Numbered from the stretch's first letter, positions 49,532 through 60,441 are shown. The stretch: DNA of 64,000 nt from Stenotrophomonas sp. 364 (GCF_009832905.1 NZ_CP047135.1:1900001-1964000); one strand, 5' to 3'. Notes: generated by a model not told the origin, from the sequence alone. Made by a program: numbers and translations.

Positions 49532-52500
49532 GCCGTACGCTGGCGAAGTTCACATCCAGGGCGATGTTCACCTTCGTAGGTGGCGTCCTGGTCATCAATC
49601 CCGCATTTGCACAGGACGCCTCGACGCCTGCGCCGGTTGCCCAACCGCAGGCCCAGCCCAGCCCGACACAGCTGGACACCGTGCAGGTCACCGGCATCCG
49701 CAACAGCCTCAGCCAGGCGATGGACATCAAGCGCGACTCGGCCGGCGTGGTGGATGCGATCAGTGCCGAGGACATCGGCAAGTTCCCCGATACCAACCTG
49801 GCCGAGTCCCTGCAGCGCATCACCGGCATTTCCATCGAACGCCGCGATGGTGAGGGCGCGCAGGTAACAGCGCGTGGCTTTGGTCCGCAGTTCAACATGG
49901 TGACCCTCAACGGGCGCCAGATGCCGGGCGCCGATGCGTTCGGTGCGTCGGGCCAGGTAGCCATCGGCGGCGTGGACGGCGGTACCCGTGCCTTCAACTT
50001 CGCCCAGTTGGCCGCCGAAGCGATCAATGGCATCGAGGTCTACAAGACCAGCCAGGCCAATGTGCCCAGCGGGGGTATTGGCGCCACCATCAACATTCTG
50101 ACCGCGCGCCCGTTCGATCATGAAGGCACGGTCGCCAGCGTCGGCGCCAAAGCCGTCTACGACGAGAGCCAGCCGTTCGCTGACGATCTGACACCGGAAC
50201 TCTCCGGCATCTTCAGTTACAGCAATCCGGACAAGACCTTCGGCGTCGGACTGAGTGCCAGCTACCAGAAGCGCAAGGGTGGCTCGGTGCAGGCCACCAA
50301 CAATTACTGGAACATCCAGCCGTGGACCGGCACGATGCCCGGCAACCCGACCGTGATCAATGCACCGGCGGTGGGCGAGCTGTACGGTCGCCCGAACGAC
50401 CTCCGCTATGCGTTCTCCGAGTTCGAGCGCGAGCGCATCAATGGCCAGGCCGTGCTGCAGTTCGCGCCGACGGACGCAGTGACCTTGACCCTGGACTACA
50501 CCTATTCGACCAACGAGATCACCGAGAATCGTGGCGAGCAGGGCATGTGGTTGCAGAACAGCAACTACACCGATGTAACGTTCGACACCAGCGGTGCGGT
50601 CGCCACGCCGATCTATATCCGTGAAATCGCAGGTACCAAGGATTTCGGGCTTGAACAGCAGCGCAGCATGCAGAAGTACAAGCTGGGATCGCTCGGATTC
50701 AATGCATTGTGGAACGTCACCGACCGGTTCAAGTTGACTTTCGACGCGCACAATTCAAAGAACGAAAGCCGGCCGAACGATCCGCTCACCGGGGGCGGCT
50801 CCATCTTCAGCAGCATCGCCGGGACGAACAACTGCACCACCGGGCCGCACTGCGGTGGGTCATGGGTGCAGGAAATGAATTTCAACAACGGCCTGCCGGT
50901 GGGCACCCAGGTCTGGTACCCGAGTACGGCCGATGCCATCGCCAAGACCAACGGCGTGGTCAACCCGGGCTTCGTGCCGGGCGAGATTGGTTCGCAGGTG
51001 CTGCGCATCAATTCGCAGAGCCAGGTCAGCGAGATCAAGCAGGGGCGTGTCGACGGTGAGTGGAGCTTCGACAAGGGTCGCTTCCAGTTTGGCGTGGACT
51101 CGAGCAAGCAGACCACCCACCGCATCCAGGCCGCGGAATACTACAACACCCTGGGCGACTGGGGCGTGGCCAACGTGGACGGGGATGTTGCCAACGGGCT
51201 GATGGACCTGCTGCAACCGGTCAACATCGTCGGGTTGTTCAACGACTACAACGCCAACAGCTTCACGGCCTGGCGCGGCGATGCCGGCCGCCTGGCGCAA
51301 TGGGCGGCGGACAACTATGGCGCCAATCTCGGCGTGAGCCCGCAGCGCGCCGCCGACAACCTGGTGGAGGAGAAGACCAAATCGGCCTATTTCCAGGTCG
51401 AGCTGGACGGCGAACTGGGCGGCCTGCGTACCAATACCCGCCTGGGCGTGCGCTATGAAACCACCGATGTGGTGTCGACGTCCGTCATCGCCATCCCGGA
51501 AGCCATCGAATGGCAGTCCAACAACGACTTCCGCGTGGTGTTGTCCGACGAGCAACAGCCCTTCACCGAGAAAAACAGTTACAGCTACATCCTGCCCAAC
51601 CTCGACTTCAGCATCGACCTCATGGACGATCTGAAGGGGCGCGTCTCCTTCGGCAAGAGCATCGCGCGTGCGCCGATCGGCAACCTCTACGCAGGCCCGA
51701 CCGCGCAACAGCCGTTTGGCTCGGTGCTGATCGATCCGTCGTCGCGGGCCAGCGGCACCGCACAGAACCCGCAGCTGAAGCCGCTGGAGTCGGACAACCT
51801 CGACCTGGCACTGGAGTGGTACTTCGCGGACGCCAGTTACGTTTCGGTGACGTACTGGAACAAGTCGGTCGACAATTTCATCGGCAACACCATCGTGCAG
51901 GAGAACCTGTACGGCCTGCGGGATCCCACCGCCGGCCCGGATGCGCAGGCCGCCCTGGCATTCCTCAACAGCGGCGCCTGTATCACCCAGGTGGGCGCAG
52001 CCAATGCGGCGGCGTGCTCGGCCAATGACACCGCGCTGTTCACCGCGCTGGCCCTGCTGCGCAACAACCCTGCCGGGTTGGGCGCCTACACCGGTACCGA
52101 TGCCCAGGTGCTGGCGACCGAAGCGGCCTACGATCTGTACGGCAACGCCGCTGACCCGTTGTACCAGTTCAACGTCAACCGCCCCATCAACCAGAACAAG
52201 GCCAAGCTGCACGGCTGGGAGCTTGGCGGGCAGTACTTCTTCGGCGACACCGGCTTTGGCGTCCTGGCCAACTACACCATCGTCGACGGCGATGTCGGCT
52301 ACAACAATGCGGGTGACCCGGGCATCGACCAGTTCTCGCTCACGGGCCTGAGCGACACGGCCAATGCGATGCTAATGTACGAAAAGTACGGCTGGTCGGT
52401 CCGCTTGGCATGGAACTGGCGTGACGAGTACCTGATTCTGGCCAACCAGGGGGCCAGCCGGAATCCGTACTACGTGGAAGCGTACGAACAGTGGGATCTC

Positions 52501-52659
52501 AGCGTGAACTACACTCTGGATGATCACTGGTCGTTCGGCCTGGAGGCGATCAATCTGACCGGTGAAGACGTCCGCTGGCGTTCACGTACGTCCCAGATGA
52601 TCGTGAAGCTGGCAGATCAGAGTCCGCGTTACATGCTTGGCGTTCGTTACAGGTTCTGA
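49528..52659 (+). CDS. Large TonB-dependent receptor for xylan-derived sugars
   Basis: 1043 residues of the TonB-Xanth-Caul group. Signal peptide to NPAFAQ, Pro/Gln-rich linker, then LDTVQVTGIRNSLSQAMDIK, VVDAISAEDIGKFPDTNLAE, RITGISIERRDGEG and GFGPQFNMVTLNGRQMPG in the plug; barrel ends in MLGVRYRF. Such receptors import plant polysaccharide fragments in Xanthomonas and Caulobacter. It heads an operon with SapC-like, cupin and Trp-halogenase-like genes, and lies between xylR and xylBAE, with the xyl-box upstream. GGAGGG (49514-49519) supports this ATG. Confidence 0.92.
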   Translation: MSRTLAKFTSRAMFTFVGGVLVINPAFAQDASTPAPVAQPQAQPSPTQLDTVQVTGIRNSLSQAMDIKRDSAGVVDAISAEDIGKFPDTNLAESLQRITGISIERRDGEGAQVTARGFGPQFNMVTLNGRQMPGADAFGASGQVAIGGVDGGTRAFNFAQLAAEAINGIEVYKTSQANVPSGGIGATINILTARPFDHEGTVASVGAKAVYDESQPFADDLTPELSGIFSYSNPDKTFGVGLSASYQKRKGGSVQATNNYWNIQPWTGTMPGNPTVINAPAVGELYGRPNDLRYAFSEFERERINGQAVLQFAPTDAVTLTLDYTYSTNEITENRGEQGMWLQNSNYTDVTFDTSGAVATPIYIREIAGTKDFGLEQQRSMQKYKLGSLGFNALWNVTDRFKLTFDAHNSKNESRPNDPLTGGGSIFSSIAGTNNCTTGPHCGGSWVQEMNFNNGLPVGTQVWYPSTADAIAKTNGVVNPGFVPGEIGSQVLRINSQSQVSEIKQGRVDGEWSFDKGRFQFGVDSSKQTTHRIQAAEYYNTLGDWGVANVDGDVANGLMDLLQPVNIVGLFNDYNANSFTAWRGDAGRLAQWAADNYGANLGVSPQRAADNLVEEKTKSAYFQVELDGELGGLRTNTRLGVRYETTDVVSTSVIAIPEAIEWQSNNDFRVVLSDEQQPFTEKNSYSYILPNLDFSIDLMDDLKGRVSFGKSIARAPIGNLYAGPTAQQPFGSVLIDPSSRASGTAQNPQLKPLESDNLDLALEWYFADASYVSVTYWNKSVDNFIGNTIVQENLYGLRDPTAGPDAQAALAFLNSGACITQVGAANAAACSANDTALFTALALLRNNPAGLGAYTGTDAQVLATEAAYDLYGNAADPLYQFNVNRPINQNKAKLHGWELGGQYFFGDTGFGVLANYTIVDGDVGYNNAGDPGIDQFSLTGLSDTANAMLMYEKYGWSVRLAWNWRDEYLILANQGASRNPYYVEAYEQWDLSVNYTLDDHWSFGLEAINLTGEDVRWRSRTSQMIVKLADQSPRYMLGVRYRF

Positions 52660-52724
52660 ACGGAGGGTGCCGCTGCACGTGCAGCGGCACCTGTTCACCG
52701 CTCCTGAGGGGATTGGACAGCACC

Positions 52725-53483
52725 ATGCCGCGTTACGAAATGCTCAACAACATCGCCCATCGCGACCTGCGGGTGGCGACCGGCTTCGGGCCCGAATATG
52801 GCGATGCGGTGGGCATGGTCCCGGCCTACCCGAGCGAGTTTGCCGAACTGCAGCGTGAGTACCCCATCTTCCTTCGCAAGGACACTGCGACGGGCCAGTG
52901 GCAGTCGGTCGTTCTGCTGGGGTTTGAGCAGCACGAGAATCTGTTTCTGCAGGACGGTCGCTGGAATGCGTCCTATCTGCCCGGGGCGGCAGCCAAGGGG
53001 CCGTTCCTCATCGGATTCCAGGAGCACCAGGTCGACGGTGCGTTCACCCAGGAAGCGGTGCTGCACGTGGACCTGGATCATCCCCGCGTCAATGCGATGC
53101 AGGGCGAGCCGGTGTTCCTGCCGCAGGGCGGCACTACCCCCTACCTGGACCACATCGCAGGCGTGCTGCGTGGCATACATGATGGTCATGCCTTCGGGGC
53201 GGACATGTATGCCATGTTCGATGCGAAAGGCCTGATTCAACCCCTTGCCCTCGACGTGCAGATCGATCCGCAGCATCGGATCGGCGTCAATGGCCTGCAC
53301 GCGATCGACCGTGACCGCCTGGCCCTGCTGGAGGGTGCTGCGCTGGCTGAGCTCAATCGCGCCGGGTATCTGGAGGGTGCGTATCTGATGCTGGCGTCAC
53401 TGCACAACATGCGCCGCCTGATCGCCGAGAAGCAGCGACGCCTGCGCATGCACGATGCCGCCGTTGCGGCCGCGGGACACTGA
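52725..53483 (+). CDS. SapC-family protein
   Basis: 252 residues from the ATG with GAGGGG about 13 nt upstream; a TTG at 52713 is in frame but abuts that SD. Family-type segments: MLNNIAHRDLRVATGFGPEY, VPAYPSEFAELQREYPIFLR, LLGFEQHENLFL and GPFLIGFQEH, with the C-terminal LMLASLHNMRRLIAEKQRR. SapC-like proteins occur in TBDR sugar operons of xanthomonads and caulobacters together with cupin and halogenase-like genes. Their biochemical role is unknown. It follows the receptor and is 3 bp from the cupin gene. Confidence 0.85.
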   Translation: MPRYEMLNNIAHRDLRVATGFGPEYGDAVGMVPAYPSEFAELQREYPIFLRKDTATGQWQSVVLLGFEQHENLFLQDGRWNASYLPGAAAKGPFLIGFQEHQVDGAFTQEAVLHVDLDHPRVNAMQGEPVFLPQGGTTPYLDHIAGVLRGIHDGHAFGADMYAMFDAKGLIQPLALDVQIDPQHRIGVNGLHAIDRDRLALLEGAALAELNRAGYLEGAYLMLASLHNMRRLIAEKQRRLRMHDAAVAAAGH

Positions 53484-53486
53484 CCC

Positions 53487-54506
53487 GTGCTGGGCGGCGC
53501 CGCCATGCAGACCCTGGAAGGCCTGGACCCGGCCGCACTGCCGATGGACGCCTTGGTGGCCGCAGGAGTGCCGGTGGTGCTGCGGGGCATCGCGCGCAAC
53601 TGGGAGGTGGTGCACGCCGGGCTGCGCTCCATGCACGAGGCGATGGACTATCTGCGCGGCTTCGATGTCGGCGTGCCCGTGCCGTATTCCTTCGGCGGCG
53701 CCGAGATCGATGGTCGTCCGTTCTACAACGCCGATTTCACCCGGTTGAACGTGGAGGTCCGGCGTGGACGGCTGACGCAGGTGCTCGACGAGATTGCCGA
53801 CACCCTTGATGACCCGAAACCACCCACCTATTACGTGGCGTCGCTGCTGATTGATCGGGCGCTTCCCGGGTTTGCGCAGTGCAACGACGCCGGCCTGGCG
53901 GGGCAGGGCATCGAGGCCTCGGCCAGCATCTGGATCGGCAACCGCGTGACTGCTTCCTGCCATTTCGACACCCCCGAGAACCTGGCGTGCTGCGTCGTGG
54001 GCCGACGCCGGTTCACCCTGTTTCCGCCGGAGCAGATCGACAATCTGTACCCGGGGCCGCTGGAGCCCACCCCGGGTGGCCAGGTGGTCAGCGTGGTGGA
54101 TATGGACCACCCAGACTTCGCGCGCCATCCCCGGTTCCGTGACGCGCTCGCCAGCGCGCAGACGGCCGTGCTGGAGCCTGGCGATGCGATCTTCATTCCG
54201 AGCATGTGGTGGCACCACGTGCGCAGCCTGATGCCGTTCAACGTGCTGGTGAACTACTGGTGGCGCAGTTCGCCGCACTTCCTTTCCTCGCCGCTGCCGG
54301 CGCTCCAGCATGCGATGTGGGCGCTGCGCGATTTGCCGCCACGCCAGAAGCAGGCATGGTCTGAGATCTTCGCGTACTACGTTTTCGGGCCCGGCGAACG
54401 CGCAGGGCAGCACCTGCCGGACGTGGCCCGGGGTGAACTGGCGCCCTTCGACGAGACACAGGCACGGCGCACCCGCGCTCAACTGCTGGCGCGACTCAAC
54501 CGCTGA
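53487..54506 (+). CDS. Cupin_8/JmjC-like protein
   Basis: 339 residues from a GTG just after the sapC-like stop; an ATG at 53505 is the alternative. The metal-binding HxD is in SCHFDTPENLACCVVG and the distal His in IFIPSMWWHHVRSL, as in FIH/JmjC-type Fe(II)/2-oxoglutarate oxygenases. In this operon type the protein might hydroxylate a partner or sense the imported sugar; the target is unknown. The gene is in an unbroken run from TBDR to the halogenase-like gene. Confidence 0.85.
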   Translation: MLGGAAMQTLEGLDPAALPMDALVAAGVPVVLRGIARNWEVVHAGLRSMHEAMDYLRGFDVGVPVPYSFGGAEIDGRPFYNADFTRLNVEVRRGRLTQVLDEIADTLDDPKPPTYYVASLLIDRALPGFAQCNDAGLAGQGIEASASIWIGNRVTASCHFDTPENLACCVVGRRRFTLFPPEQIDNLYPGPLEPTPGGQVVSVVDMDHPDFARHPRFRDALASAQTAVLEPGDAIFIPSMWWHHVRSLMPFNVLVNYWWRSSPHFLSSPLPALQHAMWALRDLPPRQKQAWSEIFAYYVFGPGERAGQHLPDVARGELAPFDETQARRTRAQLLARLNR

Positions 54507-54519
54507 TGGGAGCACTGCA

Positions 54520-56049
54520 TTGAACGTGGCGGACACAACACAGACGCGGATTCGCAGGGTGGTCATCGCCGGCGGCGGTACAGCAGGCTGGCTGGCCGGC
54601 TGTGCGCTGTCCCACCAGTTCCGCGACCAGCTGGACATCACCCTGGTGGAGTCCGAGCAGATCGGCACCGTGGGTGTCGGCGAGTCGACGGTACCGCCCA
54701 TCCGTACCTTCCACCGCTTTCTTCAGATCGACGAACAGGAGTTCCTGCGCGCCGTCGCCGGAACGTTCAAGCTTTCGATTTCGTTCGAGAACTGGCGTCG
54801 CCCCGGGGACCGGTTCATCCACCCGTTCGGCACCATCGGGCAGGGCACCTGGGCCACGCCGTTCCATCACTTCTGGCTGGACAGCCTGCGCCGTGGCATG
54901 CCGTCGGATCTGGGCGACTTCTGCCTGGAGAGCGTCGCCTCACGCGGCGACCAGTTCTCGCTGGAGACCCAACCCGCGGTCAACTACGCGTATCACTTCG
55001 ACGCCGGGCTGTATGCCAGGTTCCTGCGACGCAAGGCCGAAGGGCATGGCCTGCGACGGGTGGAGGGAAAGATCCGTGAGGTCAGGCAGCAGCCCCACGA
55101 CGGCTCCGTCGCGTCACTGGTACTCGAGGATGGGCAGGTCATCGAGGGCGACCTGTTCATCGACTGCACCGGGTTCCGCGGGCTGTTGACCGAGCAGACC
55201 CTGCATACCGGCTATGAGGACTGGCACGAATGGTTACCCAGTGATCGCGCCGTTGCGGTGCAGACCGAGGCGGTCGCGCCGCCGGTTCCGTATACCCGTG
55301 CGATCGCACACGAGGCCGGGTGGAGGTGGCATATCGCGCTGCAGCACCGGGTTGGGTGCGGGCTGGTGTTCTCCAGCCGGCACATGTCCGACGACGAGGC
55401 GCAGGCCAAGCTGCTGCGTGATGTTGACGGTCCGCCCCTGCGCGATCCCTGGTTGGTGCCGTTCCGCAGCGGGCGCCGGCTGAAGGCGTGGAACAAGAAT
55501 GTGGTGGCGCTCGGGCTTGCCAGTGGCTTCATCGAGCCGCTGGAATCGACCAGCATCCACCTGACCATCAGTGCCGTGGTCCGCCTGATCCAGCTGTTCC
55601 CGATCGACGGCATCAGCCCGGCGCTGGTGGCGCTGTACAACGATGTCAGCCGCCAGGAAATGGAGCATGTGCGCGACTTCATCATCCTGCATTACCACGC
55701 CACCCAGCGCGACGAGCCCATGTGGAAGGCCTGCCGCGAGATGGCCCTGCCGGAGTCGCTCGCGATCCGGCTGCGCGCCTGGCGCGAACGTGCCCATGCC
55801 TGGCAGGACCCCGGTGAGCTGTTCCGGGTGGATTCCTGGACCAGCGTGTTGATGGGGCAGGGCATCCAGCCAGGTCCGCCGCACCCGCTGGCGGCGGCCA
55901 TCAACGACGCAGACCTGCGGACGCTGTTGGCGCGGATCCGGCAGCCCGTGCAGCAAGCGGTCGCAACGATGCCGTCGCAGGCCGCCTTCATTGATCGCTA
56001 CTGCAAGGCAACGGCGGACGTATGGCCACGGCGGTCCGCCGTGGTGTAG
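54520..56049 (+). CDS. Tryptophan-halogenase-like flavoprotein
   Basis: 509 residues from a TTG with GGGAG 7 nt upstream (a GTG two codons later is possible). FAD motif VVIAGGGTAGWLAG, GTVGVGESTVPP, the Lys in GTFKLSISFENWR that corresponds to the catalytic Lys of halogenases, and GWRWHIA where halogenases have WxWxIP, so the conserved Pro is replaced by Ala. Members of TBDR operons like this have no shown halogenase activity. It is the last gene of the operon and is followed by hairpins and the second xyl-box. Confidence 0.85.
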   Translation: MNVADTTQTRIRRVVIAGGGTAGWLAGCALSHQFRDQLDITLVESEQIGTVGVGESTVPPIRTFHRFLQIDEQEFLRAVAGTFKLSISFENWRRPGDRFIHPFGTIGQGTWATPFHHFWLDSLRRGMPSDLGDFCLESVASRGDQFSLETQPAVNYAYHFDAGLYARFLRRKAEGHGLRRVEGKIREVRQQPHDGSVASLVLEDGQVIEGDLFIDCTGFRGLLTEQTLHTGYEDWHEWLPSDRAVAVQTEAVAPPVPYTRAIAHEAGWRWHIALQHRVGCGLVFSSRHMSDDEAQAKLLRDVDGPPLRDPWLVPFRSGRRLKAWNKNVVALGLASGFIEPLESTSIHLTISAVVRLIQLFPIDGISPALVALYNDVSRQEMEHVRDFIILHYHATQRDEPMWKACREMALPESLAIRLRAWRERAHAWQDPGELFRVDSWTSVLMGQGIQPGPPHPLAAAINDADLRTLLARIRQPVQQAVATMPSQAAFIDRYCKATADVWPRRSAVV

Positions 56050-56069
56050 CAGAGCCGCATGCTGCGGCT
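56026..56069 (+). terminator. Two hairpins at the end of the TBDR operon
   Basis: CCACGGCGG/CCGCCGTGG (56026-56044) overlaps the halogenase stop, and AGCCGCA-TGC-TGCGGCT (56053-56069) follows, with only TT after it. They probably attenuate read-through into xylB. Confidence 0.45.
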
Positions 56070-56076
56070 TGCAAAT

Positions 56077-56088
56077 GGTAGCGCTACC
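56077..56088. promoter_or_regulatory. xyl-box operator 2 upstream of xylB
   Basis: GGTAGCGCTACC, a 12-bp perfect palindrome 26 bp before the xylB ATG, identical in its core to operator 1. XylR-like repression of xylBAE is predicted. Confidence 0.88.
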
Positions 56089-56114
56089 TTCAACAACAGG
56101 CGAGGTGGAAGACG

Positions 56115-57608
56115 ATGGATCTGGTGGCTGGAATCGACGCGGGTACGCAGAGTCTGAAGGTCGTGGTCTATGACCCTGCCGGGCGGCGTCTCATCGCAAG
56201 CGCCAGCGCGCCTCTGGACTTGACGTCTGACGCCGATGGGAGCCGCGAACAGCGCCCGGCCGATTGGATCGTCGCACTGCATGCCTGCTTCGCCGCGGTT
56301 GATCCCAAGATACGGTCCCGCATCGCCGCACTGGCGGTGTCGGGCCAACAGCACGGCTTCGTACCGCTCGACGCGGCAGGAGAGGTGCTGGCACCGGCCA
56401 AGCTGTGGTGCGACACCAGCACCTCTGCCGAGTGCGTGCAGATCATGGATGCAGTGGGCGGAGCGGCGCGGACCATCGCACTGGCGGGCAATCCAGTGCT
56501 CACCGGTTACACCGCATCCAAACTGCCGTGGACAAAGGCCCACCGCCCCGAGGCTTACGCGCGTCTTGCCAGCATCCTGCTGCCGCACGATTACCTCAAT
56601 TTCGTATTGACAGGCCAGCGCTTCTGCGAATACGGGGATGCCTCGGGCACGGGCTGGCTGGACGTGCGGACCCGAACCTGGTCTGCCGAGCTGCTGCGCG
56701 CGACCGATCCGGAGCGCGACCTTGGCGCGTGCCTGCCGCGCATCGCCGCGCCCGAGGAAGTATTCGACATCGACCCGTCCACCGCGGCGGCACTGGGCCT
56801 GCCCGCGACAGTGAAGGTTGCCGTTGGCGGTGGCGACAACATGATGGCCGCCATCGGGACCGGCTGCGTCGCACCGGGCCGCCTGACGGTGAGCCTGGGC
56901 ACCTCGGGCACCCTGTTTGCCTACTCCGACACCCCGGTGGTTGACCCCGACGGGGCGTGGGCCGCGTTCTGTTCGTCCACCGGCGGCTGGCTGCCGCTGA
57001 TCTGCACCATGAACTGCACCGTGGTGACCGAACAGGTTGCCGACGCCTTCGGCTTCAGCACCCGCTACGGCGACGGACACCTGCGCGCCACCGCGCCTGG
57101 CGCCGACGGCCTGGTGATGCTGCCGTTCCTCAACGGCGAGCGCACGCCCGACCTGCCGCTGGGCAAAGGGCTGATGGCGGGCCTGGATACGACCAATATG
57201 ACCCCGGCGCACTTCTACCGCGCGGCCATGGAAGGGGCGACGTACACCCTGAAGTATGGCTACGACGCCTTCCTCCGCGCCGGCATGCGGTTTGAACGCA
57301 TCGTGCTGACCGGTGGCGGAAGCAACAGTGCGCAGTGGCGGCAGATGGTGGCCGATGTGTTCGGCCTGCCGGTGGACGTGCCGATCCAGCCCGAGGGCGC
57401 AGCCTTCGGTGCGGCATTGCAGGCCCTGTGGGCCCTGGGCCGGGCGCGCGGTGACGCTGCCACCATCGCCGACATCACCGACCGGCACGTTGCGGTCGAC
57501 CCGCTGCAGTCCGCACAGCCCGACCCAGCGCGTGTGGCCGCCTATGCCGCGGTCTATGCCCGTTATCTCCGACATCTGGATGCCATCACGCCGTTGTATC
57601 GCGGCTGA
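56115..57608 (+). CDS. xylB: Xylulokinase
   Basis: 497 residues, FGGY carbohydrate kinase. ATP-site DAGTQSLKVVVYD at the N-terminus, SGQQHGFVPLD, WCDTSTSAECV, catalytic region VAVGGGDNMMAAIGTG and C-terminal VLTGGGSNSAQWRQMVADVF. It phosphorylates D-xylulose to xylulose-5-phosphate for the pentose phosphate pathway. GAGGTGG precedes the ATG. It begins the xylB-xylA-xylE-GH3 operon under a xyl-box. Confidence 0.95.
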   Translation: MDLVAGIDAGTQSLKVVVYDPAGRRLIASASAPLDLTSDADGSREQRPADWIVALHACFAAVDPKIRSRIAALAVSGQQHGFVPLDAAGEVLAPAKLWCDTSTSAECVQIMDAVGGAARTIALAGNPVLTGYTASKLPWTKAHRPEAYARLASILLPHDYLNFVLTGQRFCEYGDASGTGWLDVRTRTWSAELLRATDPERDLGACLPRIAAPEEVFDIDPSTAAALGLPATVKVAVGGGDNMMAAIGTGCVAPGRLTVSLGTSGTLFAYSDTPVVDPDGAWAAFCSSTGGWLPLICTMNCTVVTEQVADAFGFSTRYGDGHLRATAPGADGLVMLPFLNGERTPDLPLGKGLMAGLDTTNMTPAHFYRAAMEGATYTLKYGYDAFLRAGMRFERIVLTGGGSNSAQWRQMVADVFGLPVDVPIQPEGAAFGAALQALWALGRARGDAATIADITDRHVAVDPLQSAQPDPARVAAYAAVYARYLRHLDAITPLYRG

Positions 57609-57653
57609 TTTCCCTTTCCCCCGACACCTCGCACAACGACAGGAAGACGCACC

Positions 57654-58988
57654 ATGAGCAATCAGCCCTTCATCGGCGGCAAGGAATACTTCCCCGGCAT
57701 CGGCCGCATCCCCTTCGAAGGCCGCGGCTCGGACAACCCGCTCGCGTTCAAGGTCTATGACGCGAACAAGGTCATCGGCGGCAAAACGATGCAGGAGCAC
57801 CTGCGTTTTGCAGCCTGCTACTGGCACACGTTCTGCAACGCCGGCCATGATCCGTTCGGCCCGGGCACGCGCCACTTCCCGTGGGAGGCCAGCTCGCCGA
57901 TGGGCACCGCCGAGGCGAAGGTGGATGCGGCGTTCGAATTCTTCACCAAGCTCGGCGTGCCGTACTGGTGCTTCCACGATATCGACCTGGCGCCGGATGC
58001 CGAGGATGTCGGCGAGTACGAAAAGAACCTGAAGCACATGGTGGGACTGGCCAAAGAACGCCAGGACGCGACCGGCATGAAGCTGCTGTGGGGCACGGCC
58101 AACCTCTTCTCGCACCCCCGCTACATGAACGGTGCATCCACCAATCCGGATTTCGCGGTGGTCGCGCGTGCCGCCGTACAAGTGAAGGCGGCGCTGGACG
58201 CCACGGTTGAGCTGGGCGGCGAGCACTACGTGTTCTGGGGCGGCCGCGAAGGCTACGGCTCCCTGGCCAACACGCTGATGAAGCGTGAGGTCGACCACTT
58301 CGCGCGGTTCCTCACCATGGCGCGCGACTATGGCCGCAGCATCGGGCTGAAGGGCAATTTCCTGATCGAGCCCAAGCCGATGGAACCGATGAAGCACCAG
58401 TACGACTTCGACAGCGCCACCGTGGTGGGCTTCCTGAAGGAGCATGGCCTGGACAAGGACTTCAAGCTCAATATCGAGGCGAACCACGCCACGCTGTCCG
58501 GTCACACTTTCGAGCACGACCTGCAGGTCGCTTCGGATCATGGCCTGCTGGGGAGCATCGACGCCAACCGCGGCAATGCCCAGAACGGGTGGGATACCGA
58601 CCAGTTCCCGACCGACCTGTACGACACCGTGGGCGCGATGCTGGTGGTGCTGCGCCAGGGTGGGCTGGAAGGCGGCTTGAACTTTGATGCCAAGGTGCGA
58701 CGCGAATCCACCGATCTGGAGGACCTGTTCATTGCCCACATCGGTGGCATGGATGCGTTCGCCCGCGGGTTGGAAGTGGCCCATGCGCTGCTGAACGACT
58801 CGCCCCTGGAGCAGTGGCGCAAGGCGCGTTATGCCAGTTTCGACAGTGGGTCCGGCGAGCAGTTCGCGCGCGGCGCGCTCAGCCTTGCCGACCTGGCCGC
58901 ACTGGGTGCCAAGGGGGGTGAACCCACGCAGATCAGCGGCAAGCAGGAGCGTTACGAGAACCTGATCAATCAGTACCTGCTGCGCTGA
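57654..58988 (+). CDS. xylA: Xylose isomerase
   Basis: 444 residues, near the E. coli length. Catalytic His region [16 protein letters not shown], metal-site segments [12 protein letters not shown] and [18 protein letters not shown], and [12 protein letters not shown]. It isomerises D-xylose to D-xylulose with two divalent metals in the cytoplasm. AGGAAG precedes the ATG. It lies between xylB and the sugar transporter, all in the same direction. Confidence 0.97.
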   Translation: MSNQPFIGGKEYFPGIGRIPFEGRGSDNPLAFKVYDANKVIGGKTMQEHLRFAACYWHTFCNAGHDPFGPGTRHFPWEASSPMGTAEAKVDAAFEFFTKLGVPYWCFHDIDLAPDAEDVGEYEKNLKHMVGLAKERQDATGMKLLWGTANLFSHPRYMNGASTNPDFAVVARAAVQVKAALDATVELGGEHYVFWGGREGYGSLANTLMKREVDHFARFLTMARDYGRSIGLKGNFLIEPKPMEPMKHQYDFDSATVVGFLKEHGLDKDFKLNIEANHATLSGHTFEHDLQVASDHGLLGSIDANRGNAQNGWDTDQFPTDLYDTVGAMLVVLRQGGLEGGLNFDAKVRRESTDLEDLFIAHIGGMDAFARGLEVAHALLNDSPLEQWRKARYASFDSGSGEQFARGALSLADLAALGAKGGEPTQISGKQERYENLINQYLLR

Positions 58989-59035
58989 GCGTTGCAGCTC
59001 GCATTGATGACACCGGACCGGAGAAGGGCAGGGCA

Positions 59036-60441
59036 ATGGACCAGGCAATGAAGGGCGGCGAGAATACCCGCCTGATTGTAGTGATCAGCGTGGTGGCGAC
59101 GATTGGCGGATTCCTGTTCGGGTTCGACAGCGGAGTGATCAACGGCACCCAGGACGGGCTGCACCAGACCTTCAAATCCGGCGAGTGGATGCAGGGGTTC
59201 GAGATCGCCTCGATGCTGCTGGGCTGCGCGGTCGGTGCCTTCAGCGCTGGCCGTCTGGCCGACCGCCTGGGGCGCCGCAACGTGCTGATCGTCTCGGCAG
59301 TGCTGTTCCTGCTGTCGGCGATCGGCGCGGGTGCGGCGTCGTCCTCGGCCATGTTCATCGTTGCGCGGGTGATGGGCGGCTTTGCGGTGGGCGCGGCGAG
59401 TGTGATCTCGCCGGCCTACATTGCCGAAGTGGCGCCGGCGCGTTACCGCGGCCGCCTGGCCACGGTGCAGCAGATCGCCATCATCAGCGGGCTCACCGTC
59501 GCGTTCCTGTCCAACTATCTGCTGGCGGCCACGGCGGGTGCGTCCACCGAAGCGCTGTGGGGCGGGTACGCAGCGTGGCGCTGGATGTTCTGGATGCAGG
59601 CGGTGCCATCGCTGCTGTTCCTGGCGCTGTTGCTGACCATTCCGGAAAGTCCGCGCTATCTGGCGGTGAAGCGTCGCAAGGACGAGGCGCTGCAGGTGCT
59701 GACGCGGCTGTTCGGCGCTGCCGAGGCGCACGCAAAGCTGGCCGAGATCGACGCCTCGCTGTCGACCGACCATCATCGCCCGCGGCTGTCGGACCTCCTC
59801 AGCAAGGCGACCGGCCGGGTCCGCCCGATTGTCTGGGTCGGCATCGGTCTGGCCACCTTCCAGCAGCTGGTCGGCATCAACGTGGTGTTCTATTACGGCG
59901 CCGTGCTCTGGCAGGCGGTCGGCTTCTCCGAGAACGACGCGCTGATGATCAATGTGCTGTCCGGTGCACTCAGCATCGGCGCCTGCATCGTCACCGTGCT
60001 GCTGATCGATCGCATCGGGCGCAAGCCGTTGCTCTGGGCTGGCTCGGCCGGCATGGCGGTGTCGTTGGCGCTGTTGGTGGTGGCCTTCGCCAGCGGCTCC
60101 CTGGTCGATACACACCTGCAGCTGCCACCGGGCATGGGCACGTTGGCGCTGGTAGCGGCCAATGCCTACGTGGTGTTCTTCAACATCTCCTGGGGGCCGG
60201 TCATGTGGGTGATGCTGGGCGAAATGTTCCCCAACCAGATCCGTGGCTCGGGGCTGGCCGTGGCGGGGGCGGCGCAGTGGACCGCGAATTTCGCCGTCAC
60301 GGTGACCTTCCCCATTCTGCTGGCGGGGACCGGGCTGGCAACGACGTACAGCCTCTACCTGGCGGCGGCCATCATCTCGATCTTCTTCGTGCTCAGGTAC
60401 GTGCACGAAACCAAGGGCAAGGAACTGGAGCAGATGGAAGG

